A stretch of 42,283 nucleotides of DNA from a bacterium (GTDB lineage: Bacteria; Cyanobacteriota; Vampirovibrionia; Gastranaerophilales; Gastranaerophilaceae): the NCBI GenBank assembly GCA_017482685.1, contig JAFUMP010000015.1, forward strand, positions 1-42,283, read 5' to 3'. Positions 24,503-33,042 of the stretch are shown here, in pieces. The position numbers were made by a program, and so were the translations under genes. The notes beneath the pieces were generated by a model that was not told where the DNA came from, did not search any database, and was given only the letters and a program-made list of their open reading frames with translations. Numbering within the stretch: position 1 is the stretch's first letter; the number at the start of each line of letters is the position of its first letter.

Positions 24503-25888
24503 TTATATATCGAAAATTTTACCTGGATTTAATATATTTTTAGGATCAAAAGCTTTTTTTATTAATTTCATATATTCAATTGATTTATTATCAAGTATAC
24601 TGGTTAAATACTTTTTCTTTTCTAATCCAATTCCATGTTCGGCCGATATTAACCCATTAAAGTTTTTTACAATTGAATAGAGCTCCTCTTTACAAGCTAT
24701 TAAATTACGAAAATTGGTTTCATTATCTAAATCTAAAACAAATTGTGGATGTAAATTACCATCTCCTATGTGTCCAATTAAACACATATTTATATTATGT
24801 TTTTCTGATATCTCATTACAAAGTTTAATCACTTCTGCTAAATTTGCTCTTGGAACAATTATATCATCAGAAACAACATCTGGTGCAAGTCTTGTTGAAG
24901 CTGCAAAAGAAGTACGTCTAGCTTCCCAGATTGCATCAGTTTCATTAAGTTTAGGTGTTTGAATTAATTTTGAATTTGCGTTGCTTAATGCATGTTCAAC
25001 GAGCTCAGTTTGTTCTACAATAGAGGTTTCGAAACCATCAAGTTCAACTAATAGTAAATAGTTATAATCTAAATTAAAACCACAATTTGAGAAATCTTCA
25101 ATTGTTTGTATTGCTTTTTTAGCCATAAAATCAATTGAAGCTGGAAAAACTTGTTCTGAAATAATATTATCAACAGCTTTGACTAAATCAACTTCATTAT
25201 TGAAATACCCAAGAACAAGTCTTTTTGTTTGTGGTTTTGGTATAAGTTTTAAAGTTGCTTCAACTACTATGCCAAGTGTGCCTTCACTTCCAACAATCAG
25301 TTGAGCTAAATGATAGCCAGAGGAGTTTTTTGATACTTGTGAGCCGAGTGTAATTAAAGATCCGTCTGAAGTAACAACTTTTAATGAAAGTACATAATCT
25401 TTAGTAGTACCATATTTGAACGATAAAGCACCTCCAGAAGATTGCGCAATGCTACCACCAATTGTTGAGACTTTAAAATTAGAAGGATCTGGTGGATAAA
25501 ACAAGTTAAATTTCTCAACTTCTTTTTTTAAATCACCTAAAATAACTCCTGGCTGTACTTTTGCAGTCATATTTGTAGGATTAATTTCTAAAATTTTATT
25601 CATTTTAGAGAAATTTAAAACAATTCCACCTGAATTACAGACACAAGCTCCTACCATATTTGTCCCTGCTCCTCTTGGGATAATAGGAATTTCATGAATA
25701 TATGCATATTTAATTACTTTTTGAACTTCTTCAATCGACTCTACAAAAATAACTAAATCTGGAGTTTTTTTTTCTGATATCAAATTAGAAGCATCTTCTG
25801 CATAACAATAACGTTCTTCTAAATTTGCAAGAACGTTATTTGAGTTTAAAAAAGTTTTCATTTCTTTAAGTTTATTTTTCAACAACAT
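24503..25888 (-). CDS. FAD-linked oxidase, glycolate oxidase GlcD/D-lactate dehydrogenase type
   Basis: 461 residues. A PCMH-type FAD domain contains IPRGAGTNMVGAC and GGSIAQSSGGALSFKYG; the C-terminal domain has GHIGDGNLHPQF and SAEHGIG, the metal/substrate block of GlcD and D-2-hydroxyacid dehydrogenases. It oxidises a 2-hydroxyacid (glycolate, D-lactate or similar). GlcE and GlcF partners are not here. The annotated ATG at 25888 overlaps the giant gene by 17 nt and lacks a ribosome site; an internal ATG at 25861 with a weak AAAG, just after the giant gene's stop, is an alternative start. Confidence 0.92.
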   Translation of the reverse strand: MLLKNKLKEMKTFLNSNNVLANLEERYCYAEDASNLISEKKTPDLVIFVESIEEVQKVIKYAYIHEIPIIPRGAGTNMVGACVCNSGGIVLNFSKMNKILEINPTNMTAKVQPGVILGDLKKEVEKFNLFYPPDPSNFKVSTIGGSIAQSSGGALSFKYGTTKDYVLSLKVVTSDGSLITLGSQVSKNSSGYHLAQLIVGSEGTLGIVVEATLKLIPKPQTKRLVLGYFNNEVDLVKAVDNIISEQVFPASIDFMAKKAIQTIEDFSNCGFNLDYNYLLLVELDGFETSIVEQTELVEHALSNANSKLIQTPKLNETDAIWEARRTSFAASTRLAPDVVSDDIIVPRANLAEVIKLCNEISEKHNINMCLIGHIGDGNLHPQFVLDLDNETNFRNLIACKEELYSIVKNFNGLISAEHGIGLEKKKYLTSILDNKSIEYMKLIKKAFDPKNILNPGKIFDI

Positions 25889-28800
25889 GAGAAGCTATTT
25901 TTTCAATACTTTTATTAAGTTTTGCAATTTGTCTATCCATTCCACCAACTTTTTTAGTCAAAGCAGCAGTATCTTTTTCGTCTAAAATATTAAGAACACC
26001 TTCTAATTTTTCTTCTAATGAATTAATTTTAGCTTGCTGAGATGACATTTTTTCATCCATAACAACTAAAAATCTATTTAAAGTTTCTTCAAAAGGTTTC
26101 ATATCTATTTTATTATTTATAGTTGTTTCTACAATAATTTTATCAAGCTTGGTTTCAAGTGATGAAATTCTTTTAGCTTGTTTGTCAAAAATTGTACTTA
26201 GAGCTTCGACTAACTCAACACTTTCTGAATTATCATCTGCGCCAGCTTTTAATTCTGCTAACATAGTTTTAATTTGTTCAATATCGTCCAAAGTCTCTAC
26301 TCTATCCGAAATTGAATTAATTTGTACGCTAGCTTTATCAACCCACTCAGCAAGATATTCAAAAACTTGATTGAACACTTGATTTGTTTTTGCTCCATTA
26401 ATCATCATATCATTCAATGCGTTAAGCTTCAAATCAATTCTATCCATGCCTGATTCTTGGGCAAAATTACGTGTTCTTTCGTCTAAATCGTTTATAACGA
26501 GTTTGAAATCTTGTAAATTATCTTGTAAAGTTTTATATGATTCATCAGATGCTAAAATAAGTTTATTAGTTCTTGTACTTATACTTACAATATCTTCAGC
26601 AATACCTTCAAAATCTTGCTTGTTAGGAAACTCTGACTTAATAGATTCTACAAGGTTATAAATATCATTTGTAGAAGCAATTAAATCTTTGAATTCTTGT
26701 CCGTGTTCGTTCTCTTTCATTTCATTAAGAACAAGACGTAAATTAGCTATATCAGATTCTAAATCTTGTAAACTATAAACATAATCAATATCGCCATCAG
26801 AAGATATAACTGCAGTGATTTTTTCATTTAATAATTCAATATCATCTTTTAAAGAATTAATTTTTTCATCAACAACAGATACATTATCTTTAACAGTTGC
26901 AATATCTGCATTTGTAGTCACTATATGACTTAAAATCGTGATTAATTCATCATGTTTATCTTGAATAAAATCAATAATTTCTTCTTGTTCTGCAACAAAT
27001 GATATTTGATTAAATATGTTTAATATTTGTGTAACGACATCAGTTTTAAGCTCAGCCAAAAGCTTTTCAGTATTATCACTGTCAAGCTTATCTATGATTT
27101 TATTAACAGAATCTACTACAGAGTATTTAACCAAAGTATTTAGTTCAACAACATCTGGCAAATTATTAGCGCAAAGCTCATTTATGTCCTCAATATATCC
27201 AAGCTGTTCAGAAACTAATGCTTCTAAACTTGAGATTTGCTTGTTAATAGATGCTTGGAAGGCTTCATCAAATGATTTGTTTGAAATTTGTGAACGCAAG
27301 TTTTCAAAACATTCATTTAAGGCTTTAATTTCGATATTAGTTGAATTTGCTGTAATTTCAATTTTTTTCGAAAGCTCATCTATTTTATCACTAATAGAAG
27401 TTTTTGTATTAGCAAATTCATCTAGAATATCACCTAAAGCTTCTTGAATTGCTTCAAATGTATTATTGTATTTATTAGATATTAATTTTATTTCTTCATA
27501 TTTATCAACAACTGTATCTATGAATTTTTTATCAAATAAAGACAATTTTTCAGCAAAGTTTTTATCAGTTTTAGATACAAAATCTTCTATTTGAGAATTA
27601 ATTTTATCTACTGAAGTATTAATAAGCAATTCATTTGCAACTCGATATTCTTTGATACTTGAATTGAATAAGTTTATATCAAGTAACTTATTTAAATTTT
27701 CTATAGTATTCTCAAAAGAAGAAATCATTTCAATTTTTATGTTATCTAGTTTGCTTGAAAGAACTGAATTGTCAGTTTTTATATCAAGATAAGATTTTAA
27801 ATCTTCAATATTGTTATATATATGAGCATTTACAATTTCTTCTATACGAGAAGTCAAATTAACAACATCATCAGCTTGAGATTTTTTTAATAAATCAAAT
27901 TGTTCAATTATCTCTGCAATAATTACGTCAGTTTCTTTTTCTATATTTTGAGAAACTATTTCTATTTCTTTTTTAAACGCAGTAGCGATAAAATCTTTTG
28001 TTAACTGTACTTGTTGTTTTTGAAGTTCAAATTGTTCAAGTAGAGTTTGAACGTAACTATCTAGAGCTTGTAATTCACCAGCAGAAACTTCAGCTGTTAA
28101 TGCCTTTATATCTGAAATTTTATTATCAAACTGTTCCTCGAGTTCTTTAAAGTTAGATATTGTAGTCTCAGTTATTTGAGAAAGATTTTGTAATAAATCA
28201 CTTTGATTATTTTCTGCCAATGTTTTTACAGAATCAATAATATTAGAGATATTATCAGCTGAAGAAGTCACAAGCTTAGCCAATTCTTCATTTTTTGCCA
28301 TTGTTTCTTGAGTTTGTAACTCAATAACAGAATCAATATATTTTGTTATATCATCTAATTGAGCTTTAATATCTTGAGTAAGAATTTTATTATTGTTTTC
28401 TACAGACTTAGAATAATCCGCTAAACTATTTTTAAGTGCAACATAATCCACTGATGTGAGTTTGATATTCTCATCTAGGACACTTCTTAAATTTTTCGCA
28501 ATTAAATCTAAGTGTGTATTATTTTCTTCTGCTTGAGTTGCGATTGCATCTTTTAATTTATTATTTAAATCTTCGATTTTATCTTGTAATTCTGAAGAAG
28601 TTACTTTTGATTGAGCTTCAATGTTATTGAACGTATTTTCAATCTGTAACTTATATCCTTCTAATTTTGTTGATACAATTTCTTGCATTTTTTCGGATAT
28701 AGAAGTAAATTCTTCATTAATTTTGTCTGTTAACGATAAATTTGATTTATCAAAAATAATATTAATTTGAGATACTAATGATTCGAAATTGCTCTCAATA

Positions 28801-31448
28801 ATTGACAATTGTCTAGTTAAATCACTGTCAATACTTTCATCAACTTTATTTAAGACATCTTTAACATTAGTTATATCAATTAAAATAGAATTAACATTTT
28901 CAGCTAAATTATCAGCAGATTCAGTTTTTATTTGTTCTATTAAGGCTTTAATAGAATCAAACTTATCCATTATTTCAGCTACAGCATTCATTCTATTAGT
29001 ATCAGTTTCAGCTGTTAAGGTTTTGAAATCTAATCTTAATCCATCTAAAAGTTCAGTTACTTCTTTAGAATTTTTATTATAAACACTTTCTACTGAATAT
29101 TTTAATTCATTAACTTTATCAGCATTTTCGCAAGTAAATTCTTGTTTAAACTCGGTAATTTTTTCTAATAAAGTAGTTTTTAAAGCTGATAAATTGTTTC
29201 CAAAATCAGATTTTACTTCTTCTGCTGATGAAATAAATCGATCTAGTTTTGAACTTGAATTAACTTCATTAATATTTAGAATTTCTTTAATTTCATTTTG
29301 TATGTCTTGAATTTCTAGGATTTTTGAATAAGAGAATTTAATTTCTTTTCTTATATCTTCTGAATTTTGTGAGATAGAATTTTTTATTGAATCAAAATGA
29401 GTTTTATTATTCTCCAATATATTATTTAAACCTTCTGTAACAACTTTATTAAAATCGTCAACAGTTTCTTTTACATTTTGGATATAATTAAAACAATTTT
29501 CTCCAATTACAGTTGCAAGTTCTCCAATTTTTCCTTCTAAATCAGTATCTCTAGAAAAATTTGAATCTCCGACATAAGTTAAGACATCAACAATTGAAGC
29601 TGAAATGTTTTCTAAAATAAATTTTAAATCTTTTAGAGAATCAGCTTGAGCTTTTACTAAAATATCTTCAGTTGAATTGATCTTTTGTATTAATAATTCA
29701 TATTTATTATAAAATTCACTAATAAGCGATTCTACAACTTCAGTTTTATTAGAATCAAAAGAATTTGATAATTCTTGTTTTGAAGCGTATAAATCAACTC
29801 TTAAATCTTTAACAACATTAACAAAATCTAAAGCAAGAATATCATTTATTGCTGTTTGTAAATCTGAGAATTCTCGTTTTATATTTGAAACTTCAACAAC
29901 TGAAGAATCCATTTTGTAGTCTAATACACTAGTTAAATTCTTGATGTTTTCTATTTGAGCAACAATTTGTGCAGAAGAATTGTTCACAGTTATTTCTTGA
30001 GTTTCTAAAGAATTTTTTAAATCGTTCTCAAAAATGGTTAATCTGTCTGTTATGCTTGAAAATATTGCATTATTAGCAGAAATGCTATTTTCATCAATTT
30101 GAGCTAATGTATTTTTAAGCTCAATAATATTTTCAAAAACTGAACCAAAATGTTTTTCGCACAAAACTGCCATTGCAGATTGAGTTTGATTAAGTTTAGC
30201 TCCAATACTTTCTGCATTTTGAGAAATATCGTTTAAGACTCTTGTAACATTTGCATCATATAAATTTAATAATTTTTGACTTACTTCATTGATAGACGTT
30301 TTTATATCTGTTTCAACTTTTACTATTGAAGAAGCTAAGTTTTGAAAATTAACTTTTATATCAAGAGCTTCAATATATGCTACAATGTTTTTAATTTCTT
30401 GTGAAGCAATTGAAATACCATCATTAGATAATTCTATAGATTCTAATACATTTTTAAGCACAGATTCTAGCTCTAGTTTAAATCTATCAAATTTATCATC
30501 TGATGAAATTGTATCTAGTTTATCTTCTAAGCCTTTTAGCTGTTCAATTACTACAGTCGTATTTTTATCATCTTTTTCTTCTAGAACAGATTTTAATGTT
30601 GCTATTATATTAACAGATGCATCAATTTTATCTGCTAAATTATCAACTCTAATATATTTTTCAGATAAATTTGAAACAGCAGCTGTTAATTCATGGCTTT
30701 GTGCTGTAAGCTCAAATAAGCGCTTGCTAGAAGTTGCTATATCATCTTTTGTTGCCAAATTTTGCAAGCTATCATCAACTTGTTCAGCTTTTTTATCTAA
30801 CATTTGAATTGCAGATAATAAAGTGTTTGATGATAATTCAATATTGTTAAGAATACTAGAAAAAGATTCAAATTCGCTTGTTTTATCTAATGATGAAATA
30901 GTCTTTACAACAGTTTTAAAATTGTCATTAAGGCTTAATACTATTGAATCAAAGCCGTTATTAACTCTTTCTAAGTCAGATTTTAATAAGCTAATATTTT
31001 TAATGATATCTTTTTTTAAGCTATCATCAGAACGCATTGCATCTAATCTTAATGAAATATCTGTTAATGCTTCTTTTTGAGATACAACCTCTTTTGAGAA
31101 TACGGATAGATTTGTCGCAATAATATCAAAAAATTCTTTTACGTCAGCAGATTTTGGCATTTCTGCACTATTTTTTAATAAACTAGAAAATAATGATTCA
31201 ATTGCTCCAAATTTTGATACTAAAATACTATGTCTTTCATCAAGATTTTGCTTTAGTTCTGATAAAAAGATTTTAATTAGATCAATGTCTTCTTCTGTAT
31301 TGATTTTTTCAAGTTTTGCATTTATACCGCTCAAAAGCTTATCAACATCAGAAGTGTTTAAAATCCCTTGTGCTCTAATTGAATTTAAAAGAGTTTTAAC
31401 TGTATCAAAATTCTGATTAATCTCAATAAATTTATCCATATCTGCCAT
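25872..31448 (-). CDS. Giant coiled-coil protein (1858 residues), function unknown
   Basis: One uninterrupted 5.6-kb frame. Nearly the whole sequence is built of amphipathic heptads rich in I, L, N, D, E, K, S and T, with very few Pro, Cys (about five) or Trp. There is no signal peptide, no convincing membrane helix, no Walker motif and no known catalytic domain, so it is a long fibrous cytoplasmic protein; a single helix of this length could span hundreds of nanometres (inference). The composition resembles a scaffold, spacer or filament. It shares the strand of glcD and overlaps it by 17 nt, though that link may be incidental. spmA is divergent, 88 bp away. No ribosome site is obvious (GGGAT 12 nt upstream). 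Confidence 0.9.
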   Translation of the reverse strand: MADMDKFIEINQNFDTVKTLLNSIRAQGILNTSDVDKLLSGINAKLEKINTEEDIDLIKIFLSELKQNLDERHSILVSKFGAIESLFSSLLKNSAEMPKSADVKEFFDIIATNLSVFSKEVVSQKEALTDISLRLDAMRSDDSLKKDIIKNISLLKSDLERVNNGFDSIVLSLNDNFKTVVKTISSLDKTSEFESFSSILNNIELSSNTLLSAIQMLDKKAEQVDDSLQNLATKDDIATSSKRLFELTAQSHELTAAVSNLSEKYIRVDNLADKIDASVNIIATLKSVLEEKDDKNTTVVIEQLKGLEDKLDTISSDDKFDRFKLELESVLKNVLESIELSNDGISIASQEIKNIVAYIEALDIKVNFQNLASSIVKVETDIKTSINEVSQKLLNLYDANVTRVLNDISQNAESIGAKLNQTQSAMAVLCEKHFGSVFENIIELKNTLAQIDENSISANNAIFSSITDRLTIFENDLKNSLETQEITVNNSSAQIVAQIENIKNLTSVLDYKMDSSVVEVSNIKREFSDLQTAINDILALDFVNVVKDLRVDLYASKQELSNSFDSNKTEVVESLISEFYNKYELLIQKINSTEDILVKAQADSLKDLKFILENISASIVDVLTYVGDSNFSRDTDLEGKIGELATVIGENCFNYIQNVKETVDDFNKVVTEGLNNILENNKTHFDSIKNSISQNSEDIRKEIKFSYSKILEIQDIQNEIKEILNINEVNSSSKLDRFISSAEEVKSDFGNNLSALKTTLLEKITEFKQEFTCENADKVNELKYSVESVYNKNSKEVTELLDGLRLDFKTLTAETDTNRMNAVAEIMDKFDSIKALIEQIKTESADNLAENVNSILIDITNVKDVLNKVDESIDSDLTRQLSIIESNFESLVSQINIIFDKSNLSLTDKINEEFTSISEKMQEIVSTKLEGYKLQIENTFNNIEAQSKVTSSELQDKIEDLNNKLKDAIATQAEENNTHLDLIAKNLRSVLDENIKLTSVDYVALKNSLADYSKSVENNNKILTQDIKAQLDDITKYIDSVIELQTQETMAKNEELAKLVTSSADNISNIIDSVKTLAENNQSDLLQNLSQITETTISNFKELEEQFDNKISDIKALTAEVSAGELQALDSYVQTLLEQFELQKQQVQLTKDFIATAFKKEIEIVSQNIEKETDVIIAEIIEQFDLLKKSQADDVVNLTSRIEEIVNAHIYNNIEDLKSYLDIKTDNSVLSSKLDNIKIEMISSFENTIENLNKLLDINLFNSSIKEYRVANELLINTSVDKINSQIEDFVSKTDKNFAEKLSLFDKKFIDTVVDKYEEIKLISNKYNNTFEAIQEALGDILDEFANTKTSISDKIDELSKKIEITANSTNIEIKALNECFENLRSQISNKSFDEAFQASINKQISSLEALVSEQLGYIEDINELCANNLPDVVELNTLVKYSVVDSVNKIIDKLDSDNTEKLLAELKTDVVTQILNIFNQISFVAEQEEIIDFIQDKHDELITILSHIVTTNADIATVKDNVSVVDEKINSLKDDIELLNEKITAVISSDGDIDYVYSLQDLESDIANLRLVLNEMKENEHGQEFKDLIASTNDIYNLVESIKSEFPNKQDFEGIAEDIVSISTRTNKLILASDESYKTLQDNLQDFKLVINDLDERTRNFAQESGMDRIDLKLNALNDMMINGAKTNQVFNQVFEYLAEWVDKASVQINSISDRVETLDDIEQIKTMLAELKAGADDNSESVELVEALSTIFDKQAKRISSLETKLDKIIVETTINNKIDMKPFEETLNRFLVVMDEKMSSQQAKINSLEEKLEGVLNILDEKDTAALTKKVGGMDRQIAKLNKSIEKIASHVVEK

Positions 31449-31507
31449 AAAAAACTATCCCACATCCTATTTATTACATTTATATATTATATACTAATAT
31501 AAAAATA

Positions 31508-31519
31508 GTGACAAATCAC
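31508..31519. promoter_or_regulatory. Dyad GTGA-CAAA-TCAC in the divergent giant/spmA intergenic region
   Basis: A short perfect inverted repeat lies between TATA-rich sequence and the spmA start. It could be an operator, but it has only a 4-nt centre and matches no known regulator spacing I can name (CRP would need six). Confidence 0.25.
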
Positions 31520-31536
31520 ATAATTTTTTTTAATAT

Positions 31537-32133
31537 ATGTTTATGAATTATATATTTTTTATTTTAATAACAGTTTCAATTATTGCCGGCATGCTAAATG
31601 GTAAGCTTGAAGAAGTCATATCAGCTATGTTTGACGGCTGTAATTTAGCAATAAAAATAGCTTTCTCGTTAATTGGGATAATGGCTTTTTGGTTGGGAAT
31701 TATGAAAATTGCAGAAAAAGCGGGTTTAATTAATTTGATATCAAAAATAATTTTTCCTATACTAAAACCACTTTTTAAAGATTTAGATAAAAATTCTCCA
31801 ACACTTGGCAATATATGCATGAGTATAAGTGCAAATGCACTAGGCTTAACAAACGCTGCAACTCCAATTGGCTTGAAGGTCATGAAGGAATTACAAGAAG
31901 AAAATAAGAATAAAAATATTGCATCAGACAGCATGTGCATGTTTTTAGGAATGAATACTGCAGGTTTTCAAATAATACCAGCAACGGTTATAGCAATATT
32001 AGTTGGAGTTGGTGCTAAAAATCCATCAGAGATTATTTTACCAACGCTAATAGTAACAACTTTGGCCTTTATTATTGCTATTTTTACAGCCTTGATTTTA
32101 AGAAGAATTTGGAATAAGGAGGAAGAAATCTAA
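31537..32133 (+). CDS. spmA: SpmA-like membrane protein (nucleoside-recognition domain)
   Basis: 198 residues, four or five hydrophobic segments. The SpmA hallmark ISANALGLTNAATPIGLK is intact, and a second conserved region reads MFLGMNTAGFQIIP. In Bacillus, spmA affects spore core dehydration; homologues also occur in non-spore-formers with undefined transport-like roles. It is followed by spmB with a 1-nt overlap of stop and start. Two ATGs, 31537 and 31543, are candidate starts; no ribosome site is seen. The start of the product is MFMNYIF or MNYIF. Confidence 0.9.
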   Translation: MFMNYIFFILITVSIIAGMLNGKLEEVISAMFDGCNLAIKIAFSLIGIMAFWLGIMKIAEKAGLINLISKIIFPILKPLFKDLDKNSPTLGNICMSISANALGLTNAATPIGLKVMKELQEENKNKNIASDSMCMFLGMNTAGFQIIPATVIAILVGVGAKNPSEIILPTLIVTTLAFIIAIFTALILRRIWNKEEEI

Positions 32134-32669
32134 TGTTTGAAAAAATTTCTTTCTATATACTTCCAATGATAGTATTGTTTATTTTTACTTTAGCTTTAAT
32201 AAAAAAAGTCCCAGTCTATGAAGAATTTATAGATGGTGCAAAAGATGGTTTTAAGGTTTCTATATCTATAATCCCTTATTTAGTGGCTCTAATAGTTGCA
32301 ATATCTATGTTCAGAGCCTCTGGAGCACTAGATTGGATTAGCATACTATTAGGTGATTTCTTAAAAAAATTATCTGTTCCGACTGATATTATTCCAATAA
32401 TTTTTACACGTTCTCTATCTGGGTCTGCAACATTAGGACTTTTTTCGGAGATTGCATCAAATCATGGCGCAGAAGCTTTTATTACAAAACTAGCAGCAGT
32501 CATGGTGGGTAGTTCTGAGACAACTTTTTATGTGCTTTCTGTGTACTTTGGAGCAGTCGGTATCAAAAAGTTTAGATATGCTTTATTAACAGGCATTATT
32601 GCTGATTTTACAGGTATTGTATTAGCAATTTTGGTTGCACGTTATTTTTTTCTTGCCAACATTGTGTAG
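32133..32669 (+). CDS. spmB: SpmB-like membrane protein
   Basis: 178 residues, hydrophobic, with SpmB features: PIIFTRSLSGSATLGLFSE, then VGSSETTFYVLSVYFGAVG. GGAGG (in the end of spmA) directs the ATG at 32133. Forms a pair with spmA of unknown, perhaps nucleoside- or ion-transport-related function. The 3' 62 bp overlap the convergent zinc-ribbon gene. No sporulation genes are visible in the window. Confidence 0.92.
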   Translation: MFEKISFYILPMIVLFIFTLALIKKVPVYEEFIDGAKDGFKVSISIIPYLVALIVAISMFRASGALDWISILLGDFLKKLSVPTDIIPIIFTRSLSGSATLGLFSEIASNHGAEAFITKLAAVMVGSSETTFYVLSVYFGAVGIKKFRYALLTGIIADFTGIVLAILVARYFFLANIV

Positions 32670-32982
32670 AATTCGTTTTTAACTCGGCTTTCAGAACTTT
32701 TTTTTGTAGTACAGCAAAATTTATATCTATAAAATTAATTTTTTCTAACTTTTCTACTTGATATTCTTTTGAGCCACAATTCATACAATAATGATACTGA
32801 GGAAAAACTTCGCCATTTCTTATATTAGTTTTTAATTTTACACCACAACAAGAGCAACGAGTTATATACCATTCATTCTTAATATATTGACCACAATCAG
32901 GACAATAACCAGAATCCATATTGGGAGTTATTTTATCATGAGCGCATTCCCGTTTAAAATTAAATAAATTTGTCAAAAACAT
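32608..32982 (-). CDS. Small zinc-ribbon protein, function unknown
   Basis: 124 residues. Cys residues are arranged as CPDC (27-30), CSCC (43-46) and CMNC (66-69), with an extra C13 and H15, which implies one or two zinc ribbons. The last ~45 residues are basic. AAGG lies 7 nt before the ATG. The reading frame's last 62 bp lie antisense to the end of spmB, so its tail beyond ~residue 100 is constrained by, or simply overlaps, spmB. It follows dnaE on the same strand after a 60-bp AT-rich dyad region. Confidence 0.75.
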   Translation of the reverse strand: MFLTNLFNFKRECAHDKITPNMDSGYCPDCGQYIKNEWYITRCSCCGVKLKTNIRNGEVFPQYHYCMNCGSKEYQVEKLEKINFIDINFAVLQKKVLKAELKTNSTQCWQEKNNVQPKLLIQYL

Positions 32983-33042
32983 ATTAATATACCTTTCTAA
33001 ATTTTTATTAATAATAAAAATTAGAAAAGCAACTTTTTAACT

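Noticed and set aside
25872..31448. Several antisense open frames of 70-140 codons inside the giant gene
   Set aside because: They are the complement of a heptad-rich sequence in AT-rich DNA, low in complexity (Ser/Leu/Ile runs), have no ribosome sites and no homology.
31508..31519. CRP/FNR-type site
   Set aside because: Half-sites are 4 nt apart (CRP needs six; FNR has a different sequence).
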